This document shows positions 5,994 to 10,530 of a stretch of DNA of 10,530 bases, one piece after another (position 1 is the first letter of the stretch; each line of letters begins with the position of its first letter). Origin of the DNA: an uncultured Eubacteriales bacterium (GTDB lineage Bacteria > Bacillota > Clostridia > Oscillospirales > Oscillospiraceae); assembly GCA_900554855.1 (NCBI GenBank), contig USIZ01000024.1:1-10530 (forward strand), read 5' to 3'. The position numbers and the translations under genes were made by a program. The notes under the pieces were generated by a model that had not been told where the DNA came from, made no database searches, and saw only the letters and a program-made list of their open reading frames with translations.

Positions 5994-6118
5994 ATGCTCT
6001 CTTTTATCTCCCTTGAATGCAGTGGGTGCATGATATGGCTCAATATAATATAAGGAAGGGCTTCCACAGTGGGCGGCTTTTGCGCGCCTCGCCCTTTTTC
6101 GACATTCGTAACAATTCT

Positions 6119-6148
6119 ATTATAGCCCACTCCGGAGTTGGAACGCAA
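6119..6148 (-). promoter_or_regulatory. Probable promoter of the deacetylase gene
   Basis: On the minus strand, a perfect -10 TATAAT (6119-6124) lies 18 bp from a weak -35 TTGCGT (6143-6148). The start would be near 6112, giving a leader of about 118 nt. A second AT-rich stretch (6041-6052) could supply another -10 but lacks a matching -35. Confidence 0.55.
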
Positions 6149-6189
6149 GGCCGGGGGCCGGGGGAATTTATTAAGGTTTTCTTGCCTTC

Positions 6190-6239
6190 CGAACCGGCGG
6201 AAAAACTGCCGCTCCCGCGGCAGTTTTCGACCCGGTTCG
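6190..6239 (-). terminator. Two-tier hairpin downstream of the TerB-like gene
   Basis: The inner stem AAAACTGCCGC (6202-6212) pairs with GCGGCAGTTTT (6217-6227) over 11 bp with a 4-nt loop. An outer stem of 8 bp, CGAACCGG (6190-6197) with CCGGTTCG (6232-6239), encloses it across a symmetric 4-by-4 internal loop. The A/T ends of the inner stem give a short U-run on either strand, as in bidirectional terminators. It starts 17 nt after the stop of the gene at 6256. Confidence 0.75.
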
Positions 6240-6255
6240 ACCTCTTTTCCCGCGC

Positions 6256-6864
6256 TCAGCCCTCCGCCTCCGCAAGGCTGGCCTCCTTCATCTGCTTCCA
6301 GCGGCGGGTGAGCAGATGCTCCAGCATTTCAACGTAGGCAGAGCGCTCCGACTCCCGGCGCACGCCGTCGATATTGCTCAGGCTCAGGGCGATCTCCTGC
6401 AGCTCATTCTCCAGCTTTTCCAGAAAGTCGACCGAGTCCACCATGCCGTCCGCCACGGCCAGCGGGTGGACAAAGCTGTTGCAGGTGCGCTCCAGAATGT
6501 CGGGCAGACGCCGGGCCAGCTCCCGCTTTGTCTCCGCACTCAGGCCGTCGATCTTCTCCCAGCTCAGCGCCAGCGCCCCGTTCGTGGCCTTGCGCAGGTA
6601 GACCAGCAGGTCGCCGTAACGGGTGATCCGGTCAATGAGCCGCCGCTCCAGCCGGTGGAACACGCCGTCGCTCAGGGCCATCTGCAACAGGATGGCCTGC
6701 AAAATGACGTCGAACTGATAGAGCGTCACGGTGGAGTCGTACCGCTCTCCGGGATCGTCCCGGAAGGCGTCGGACTGGAACGTCTCATCCAGCGAGCGGA
6801 TGAGCGCCACCGCCCGGTCATAGGCCTGCTCCGCCCGGGTGAAATACTGTCTGCCGGCAAGCAT
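6256..6864 (-). CDS. Helical protein of unknown function, TerB-like
   Basis: The 202-residue product is charged and almost entirely helix-forming, with no signal peptide or membrane segment, so it is likely cytoplasmic. I do not recognise a precise family. Two segments about 100 residues apart share a pattern: ALSDGVFHRLERR (63-75, Asp66-Gly67) and LSNIDGVRRESER (162-174, Asp166-Gly167). An acidic xDG followed by a Glu-rich helix, present twice, is what one sees in TerB-like (tellurite resistance and TerB/DjlA-type) all-helical domains. The assignment is by eye. The ATG at 6862-6864 has GAGGGA about 7 nt upstream. It stands alone between two hairpins, and its neighbours do not reveal a role. 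Confidence 0.8.
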   Translation of the reverse strand: MLAGRQYFTRAEQAYDRAVALIRSLDETFQSDAFRDDPGERYDSTVTLYQFDVILQAILLQMALSDGVFHRLERRLIDRITRYGDLLVYLRKATNGALALSWEKIDGLSAETKRELARRLPDILERTCNSFVHPLAVADGMVDSVDFLEKLENELQEIALSLSNIDGVRRESERSAYVEMLEHLLTRRWKQMKEASLAEAEG

Positions 6865-6905
6865 CGGAAAGTCCCTCTTTTCATTGGAAATTCGTAATTA
6901 CAGTT

Positions 6906-6934
6906 ATCGTATCACATTTTCGGTGGAAAAGGAA
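6906..6934 (-). promoter_or_regulatory. Tentative promoter of the TerB-like gene
   Basis: On the minus strand, TACGAT (6906-6911) is preceded by TGA, an extended -10, and lies 17 bp from a poor -35 (TTCCTT). The start would be near 6899, about 35 nt before the ATG. No better candidate exists in the 182-bp gap. Confidence 0.4.
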
Positions 6935-6963
6935 GGTGCCCGGGGGATAAACTGAGGGAGTGC

Positions 6964-7032
6964 GGAAAAGCAGGGCTTCCCGAACGGCTTCCCCCTGAGG
7001 CGTGAGCCGAAAACGGAACTCCCTGCTTTTCC
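6964..7032. repeat. Large imperfect inverted repeat downstream of truA
   Basis: GGAAAAGCAGGG (6964-6975) pairs perfectly with CCCTGCTTTTCC (7021-7032). Inside, TTCC (6977-6980) pairs with GGAA (7015-7018) and CGGCT (6985-6989) with AGCCG (7005-7009). The whole 69-nt element can fold into one long hairpin. It lies 14 nt after the truA stop. No U-tract follows it on the truA strand, so it is not a textbook terminator, though it could cap or stabilise the mRNA end. Its GGCTTCCCCCTGAGG core recalls intergenic hairpin repeats I associate with Oscillospiraceae genomes. Confidence 0.7.
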
Positions 7033-7046
7033 ACGATCCAAAAAAT

Positions 7047-7784
7047 TCAATAAAACACCGCGTCCAGGATCAGCCCCTCCGGGGGCATGGTGCGTCCGGC
7101 GGCGGAACGATCCCGGGCATTCAGAACGGCGGGCATCTCCTCCGGCGTGCGCAGACCAAGTCCGACCTCCACCAGCGTGCCGGTCAGAATGCGCACCATC
7201 TGGTTGAGAAAGCCGTTTCCGGTGAAGCGGAGCCGCACTTCCGGCCCGAGCCGCTCGATCTCGATGGCCGTGACCGTGCGGACGGTAGATTTTTTGAACC
7301 GGCGCAGGCCGCAGAAGGAGCGGAAATCATGGGTGCCGCACAGATGGTCCGCCGCCCGGCGCATGGCCTCCACGTCCAGCGGCTCGGTCTGCTGGCAGAG
7401 AAATTTCCGCTCAAATACGTTGGGGATCGGGCTGTTCCAGATGCGGTAGACATAGCGCTTGGCTCTGGCGTTCAGCCGGGCGTGAAAGCGCTCCGGGGCG
7501 GGCTCCACGGCGGTGACCGCAATGTCCCGGGGCAGGTGCGTCCAGCAGTATTCCAGCACCGCGGCGCAGTCCGGCTCCGTGCGCAGCCTGACATTGGCGA
7601 TCTGGGCCCGGGCGTGGACGCCCGCGTCGGTGCGGCCGGAGCCGTGGACCTCCACCTCGCCGCCGTCCAGCGCCCCCAGCACCCGCTGGAGCTTGCCCTG
7701 AACGGTCTGCTCCGTGTTGCCCTGTACCTGCCAGCCGCTGTAACGGCTGCCGTCATATTGAATTGTCAGCTTGTAATTCTGCAT
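7047..7784 (-). CDS. truA: tRNA pseudouridine(38-40) synthase TruA
   Basis: TruA isomerises uridine to pseudouridine at positions 38, 39 and 40 in the anticodon arm of many tRNAs. The 245-residue product matches the usual length of about 245-270. The N-terminus reads YKLTIQYDGSRYSGWQVQ, the family start. The catalytic aspartate is Asp53 in GSGRTDAGVHA. Further family blocks are RFHARLNARAKRYVYRI, GTHDFRSFC and GNGFLNQMVRILTGTLVEVG. The ATG at 7782-7784 is preferred because AGGTG lies 6 nt upstream; an in-frame GTG at 7791-7793 overlaps that site. It begins 47 bp after the flippase gene with no terminator between, so the two are probably co-transcribed. Confidence 0.97.
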   Translation of the reverse strand: MQNYKLTIQYDGSRYSGWQVQGNTEQTVQGKLQRVLGALDGGEVEVHGSGRTDAGVHARAQIANVRLRTEPDCAAVLEYCWTHLPRDIAVTAVEPAPERFHARLNARAKRYVYRIWNSPIPNVFERKFLCQQTEPLDVEAMRRAADHLCGTHDFRSFCGLRRFKKSTVRTVTAIEIERLGPEVRLRFTGNGFLNQMVRILTGTLVEVGLGLRTPEEMPAVLNARDRSAAGRTMPPEGLILDAVFY

Positions 7785-7831
7785 TTGTCTCACCTGTCAC
7801 CAAGCATACCGTAAAACGCGCCGCATTGCAA

Positions 7832-9367
7832 CTAGGGGCTGCGGATGACCCACAGCGGGCGGATGCCCTGGGCCGCCATGGCGCACCAGTACACCCCCAG
7901 TCCGGCGGCGATCCCGCCCGCCACGGCCCAGACCGTCCCCAGCCCGGCGTCCCGGCACAGGTGATAGCCCAGATGCACCAGCAGAGCCGCCAGCAGGGCG
8001 GCCAGCACCGGCGCGGAGAAGCAGCGGTAGCAGTCCAGATGCATCCCGGCGTACCGCCACACCAGAAGCAGGCAGAGCGCGCACTCCAGCAGGCCGGTGC
8101 CCACAAAGGCGGCCGCAAACCCGGCCATGCCGAGCCGGGGGACCAGCACCACCGTGGCCAGCAGTTCCAGCGAGCCGCAGAACAGGCTGACGGCGGCGCT
8201 CTGACTCTGCTTCCCCAGGGCGTTCAGGATACAGCCCAGCGCCGCGTGGCAGCACCCGGCCCCCACGCCCACCGCCAGCGGCAGAATATAGCGCCCCGCC
8301 CGGGGCTCGGCGAAGAGCAGCGCGCCCAGATCCGGCCCCAGCGCGGCGATCAGGGCGATGAGCGGCAGCACCACATAGCACACCGCCAGCATGGCCTTCT
8401 CCCCGGTGCGACGGAACGCGCCCATCTGACCCAGCGACCGCTCCCGGGTCAGCCGGGGCAGCAGCGCCAGCGACAGGGCGTTCACAAAGGCGGTGGGGAT
8501 CATGAGCAGTGGGAGGGTCATGCCCATCAGGATGCCGAATTCCTCCATGGCCCGCTCCGCGCTCAGCCCATGGCGCGCCAGCAGCTGGGGGATCAGCACC
8601 GAGGTCGCCGCGCCCATCAGGCTGCCCGCCAGCGCAGTACAGCCCACCGGCAGGGCGATGGCACATAGACGGCGGCGCAGCTGTCCCGGGGGAACGCGCA
8701 CTCCGCCGGAGCTGCGGCGGGCGCGATGCAGCCGGGCGGCGGTGAGGACGCCGGAGGAAAAGAGCTCGCTGAGCAGCAGTCCGAGCACGATGAGTGCGGC
8801 GGCCTGCTCCGGCCGTTCCGGGTCCAGAACGGCCAGAAGCAGGATAATGCACGCCGAGCGCAGCAACTGCTCCCCCAGCTCCACTCCGGCCGGCAGACGC
8901 ATGGAGCCGATGCCGTAAAACTGCTGCTTCTGGAGATTTTCCACCCCGGTGAGCAGCATCACCGGCGGCAGGAGCAGCAGTCCCGACCGGGTGCGCACGT
9001 CCCCCAGCAGATGGACGGCGATCCATTCGGAGTGAAACACCACCGCCGCCGCCAGCGGGAGCCACAGGGCCGCCATGCCCCGCAGTCCGGCGGAGACGCT
9101 CTGCCCCAGTGCGGCAGGATTCCCGCGGGCGTAAAACTCCGCGGACAGTACGGAGACCGCCACCGCAAGGCCGGAGATGCAGACGGACTGGATGACCGCA
9201 TAGGCGGGCAGGATGAGCTGATAGAGTCCCAGCACCTCCGCCCCCGCCAGCCGCGCCATGGCGATCCGGTAGAGAAACCCGAAAAATTGGCTCGCCACGC
9301 CTACGCCGGTGAGCATCAGCGTGGAGCGAAACAGAGAGGGCCGGCCGGCCATTGGCATCACCACCAT
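7832..9367 (-). CDS. SpoVB/MurJ-type polysaccharide flippase (MOP superfamily)
   Basis: The product has 511 residues and is strongly hydrophobic, with roughly 12-14 membrane segments across its length, as expected for multidrug/oligosaccharidyl-lipid/polysaccharide exporters. The N-terminal block (residues 31-83) is characteristic of the SpoVB branch: LYRIAMARLAGAEVLGLYQL, then a PAYAVIQS-ISGLAVAVS stretch and AEFYARGN. Members move lipid-linked sugar precursors across the cytoplasmic membrane; SpoVB is needed for spore cortex in Bacillus subtilis. Which precursor this copy moves is unknown. The start is uncertain: the ATG at 9365-9367 would leave only about 14 nt of leader from the predicted transcript start, while the in-frame ATG at 9350-9352 has GGTGG 8 nt upstream. 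The gene is divergent from the MFS gene and likely shares a transcript with truA. Confidence 0.9.
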   Translation of the reverse strand: MVVMPMAGRPSLFRSTLMLTGVGVASQFFGFLYRIAMARLAGAEVLGLYQLILPAYAVIQSVCISGLAVAVSVLSAEFYARGNPAALGQSVSAGLRGMAALWLPLAAAVVFHSEWIAVHLLGDVRTRSGLLLLPPVMLLTGVENLQKQQFYGIGSMRLPAGVELGEQLLRSACIILLLAVLDPERPEQAAALIVLGLLLSELFSSGVLTAARLHRARRSSGGVRVPPGQLRRRLCAIALPVGCTALAGSLMGAATSVLIPQLLARHGLSAERAMEEFGILMGMTLPLLMIPTAFVNALSLALLPRLTRERSLGQMGAFRRTGEKAMLAVCYVVLPLIALIAALGPDLGALLFAEPRAGRYILPLAVGVGAGCCHAALGCILNALGKQSQSAAVSLFCGSLELLATVVLVPRLGMAGFAAAFVGTGLLECALCLLLVWRYAGMHLDCYRCFSAPVLAALLAALLVHLGYHLCRDAGLGTVWAVAGGIAAGLGVYWCAMAAQGIRPLWVIRSP

Positions 9368-9388
9368 ACAGAGCGTTCACTCCATTTT

Positions 9389-9415
9389 ATTGTAACGGTC
9401 TGAATTTATGCGGAA
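9389..9415 (-). promoter_or_regulatory. Tentative promoter of the flippase gene
   Basis: On the minus strand, -10 TACAAT (9389-9394) is good, but the best -35 (TTTCCG, 16-bp spacer, about 9411-9416) is weak. The start would be near 9382. Confidence 0.4.
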
Positions 9416-9420
9416 ATGTT

Positions 9421-9449
9421 TTGACATTCTGCGCATTGCAGGGTAGAAT
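9421..9449 (+). promoter_or_regulatory. Sigma-A promoter of the MFS transporter gene
   Basis: Perfect -35 TTGACA (9421-9426) and -10 TAGAAT (9444-9449) are separated by 17 bp. The start is predicted near 9456, at the head of an A/T-only stretch, giving a leader of about 73 nt. Confidence 0.88.
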
Positions 9450-9455
9450 AGGGGG

Positions 9456-9507
9456 AATTTTTTTATTTTTTTAAAAAAGCAGAAGCCGCAGCAAGCGATC
9501 CTTCTGC
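9456..9507 (+). other. A/T-only tract and hairpin in the MFS gene leader
   Basis: Bases 9456-9478 are A or T only, with two T7 runs and an A6 run, starting at the predicted transcription start. Directly after them GCAGAAG (9479-9485) pairs with CTTCTGC (9501-9507), a 7-bp stem with a 15-nt loop that ends 6 nt before the ribosome binding site. It may influence early transcription or mRNA stability; no known riboswitch was recognised. Confidence 0.45.
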
Positions 9508-9528
9508 CGTCTGAAAGGAGAAACCAAT

Positions 9529-10530
9529 TTGAATACAGCCAAAAAAGTGAACCGCGCACCCTATGCGGCGGTGGGACTTGTCCAGATGCTGGCGCTGGGT
9601 TCCATGTACGCCTGGACCTTTTTCAAGGTCAATCTGGTCAAGGATTTCCCCTCCTGGACGACCGCACAGGTCAACCTGAATTTCACCATCATGATGTGCC
9701 TGTTCTGCCTGGGCGGCGTGCTGGCGGGCAAGATCAGCCAGTGGGTGCCCAAGCAGGTGCAGGTGCTGATCTCCGCCGCGCTGCTGGGCGCGGGCTTTCT
9801 GGGCGTGTCCTTCCTGCCCACAGGGAACCCGGAGCTGGCGCTCATCCTGCTCTATGTGTGCTACGGCGGCCTGACCGGTCTGGGCACCGGCATTGCCTAT
9901 AACGCAGTTCAGACCTCTATCCAGCCCTGGTTTCCCGACCGCACCGGCCTGATGAGCGGTCTGCTGCTGATGAGCATGGGCTTCGGCACCCTGATCATGG
10001 GCAACGTGGCGGGCGCACTCATGAAGGTCATGAGCGTGTTCAGCACCTTCCGGGTGTTCGCCGTGCTGGATCTGGTCATCTTCGCGGGGCTTTCCGGCTT
10101 TATCCACGCCCCCGGCCCGGATGTGGCGCTCCCCGCCGCTCCGGCCTCCAAGCAGACCGCCTCCGCCATGGATATCGGCCCCGGCCAGATGGCCAGACGG
10201 GCCACCTTCTGGATCTACTTCTTCTGGAACATCTGCTGCTCCTCCTCCGGCATGATCGTGGTCAACTATGCCTCTGATATCTGCGCTTTTTACGGCCTTG
10301 CCGCCGCGGTCGGCCTGTTCGTCTCCGTGTTCAACGGCTTCGGCCGCCTGCTGACCGGCATTGCGGTGGACCATTTCGGCTGGAAGGCCACCATGTTCGG
10401 GATCAACGGCGTGCTCATTGCCTCCGGCCTGCTGATGTTCTTCGGCGGTCAGGCCATGGCCACCCCCGTGGTGCTGGTCGGTATGCTGCTCATGGGCATT
10501 GTCTACGGCAGCGGCATCACCCTGAATGCC
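9529..10530 (+). CDS. MFS transporter, OFA (oxalate/formate antiporter) type, 3' end missing
   Basis: The frame is open from TTG at 9529-9531 to the window edge, 334 codons with no stop. The start is chosen because AAAGGAG (9514-9520) lies 8 nt upstream; the first in-frame ATG comes only at residue 20, inside the first membrane segment. The N-terminus (NTAKKVNRAPYAAVG) leads into repeated hydrophobic helices. Family features are the GSMYAWTFF stretch in helix 1, GTGIAYNAVQTSIQPWFPDR before helix 5, and the following GLMSGLLLMSMGFGTLIMG, all typical of OFA-type major facilitator proteins. A loop near residues 200-225 separates the two halves. Such proteins exchange or import small carboxylates; the substrate here is unknown. 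It is divergent from the flippase gene and has its own strong promoter. Confidence 0.9.
   Translation, partial: MNTAKKVNRAPYAAVGLVQMLALGSMYAWTFFKVNLVKDFPSWTTAQVNLNFTIMMCLFCLGGVLAGKISQWVPKQVQVLISAALLGAGFLGVSFLPTGNPELALILLYVCYGGLTGLGTGIAYNAVQTSIQPWFPDRTGLMSGLLLMSMGFGTLIMGNVAGALMKVMSVFSTFRVFAVLDLVIFAGLSGFIHAPGPDVALPAAPASKQTASAMDIGPGQMARRATFWIYFFWNICCSSSGMIVVNYASDICAFYGLAAAVGLFVSVFNGFGRLLTGIAVDHFGWKATMFGINGVLIASGLLMFFGGQAMATPVVLVGMLLMGIVYGSGITLNA

Noticed and set aside
4584..6053. 489-codon open frame on the plus strand opposite the deacetylase gene
   Set aside because: It is a shadow frame: glycine- and valine-rich with no motif, and it reads through the terminator and leader of the real gene.
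7797..9380. Long alternative minus-strand frame inside the flippase gene
   Set aside because: It is arginine-, glycine- and alanine-rich with no membrane segments, and it is out of frame with the SpoVB-type protein.
9463..10374. 303-codon minus-strand frame opposite the MFS gene
   Set aside because: It is rich in H, G, Q and A with no family resemblance, and it runs across the leader and promoter of the plus-strand transporter.
1..10530. CRISPR array, tRNA, rRNA, insertion sequence or phage genes
   Set aside because: No regularly spaced repeats, no cloverleaf or rRNA-like conserved stretches, and no transposase, integrase or phage protein was found in any frame.

Overview
The window reads as chromosomal DNA of a GC-rich endospore-forming-type Clostridium, most like the Oscillospiraceae. 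This is inferred from strong AAGGAGG-type ribosome binding sites, sigma-A promoters with AT-rich -10 boxes in a GC-rich background, a SpoVB-family flippase, a G5-M23 peptidase and Firmicutes-style gene content. No plasmid, phage, transposon, tRNA, rRNA or CRISPR signature was found. The first 25 bases are not genomic: they match the end of an Illumina index-side adapter. The window therefore starts at an untrimmed contig end, inside a metG gene that also carries an apparent one-base deletion.

Layout: seven genes lie on the minus strand and one on the plus strand. From left to right they are metG (5' part only, 26-194), a 470-bp gap with a cluster of DnaA-box-like sites (195-666), a G5/M23 cell-wall peptidase (667-1674), pyrG (1983-3593), a HAD-family phosphatase (3809-4456), a lipoprotein polysaccharide deacetylase (4596-5993), a helical TerB-like protein of unknown role (6256-6864), truA (7047-7784), a SpoVB/MurJ-type flippase (7832-9367), and a divergent, TTG-started OFA-type MFS transporter that runs off the right edge (9529-10530).

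Transcription: most genes look like single units with their own promoter and terminator. Well-formed promoters (17-bp spacers) precede metG, the M23 peptidase, pyrG, the HAD gene and the MFS gene. Clear intrinsic terminators follow the M23 gene, pyrG and the deacetylase, and a long hairpin follows the TerB-like gene. The flippase and truA are probably co-transcribed. Three promoters show that the longest open frames of the M23, pyrG and HAD genes are over-extended at the N-terminus, so their starts are placed downstream here.

Functionally the window mixes housekeeping (Met-tRNA charging, CTP synthesis, tRNA pseudouridylation, phosphate-ester cleanup) with envelope work (peptidoglycan hydrolysis, peptidoglycan or glycan deacetylation, lipid-linked glycan flipping). 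I found no convincing new multi-gene system. The most useful second looks are the adapter and frameshift at the left edge, the DnaA-box cluster upstream of metG, the repeated GTTACA sites at the M23 promoter, and a large imperfect inverted repeat downstream of truA.
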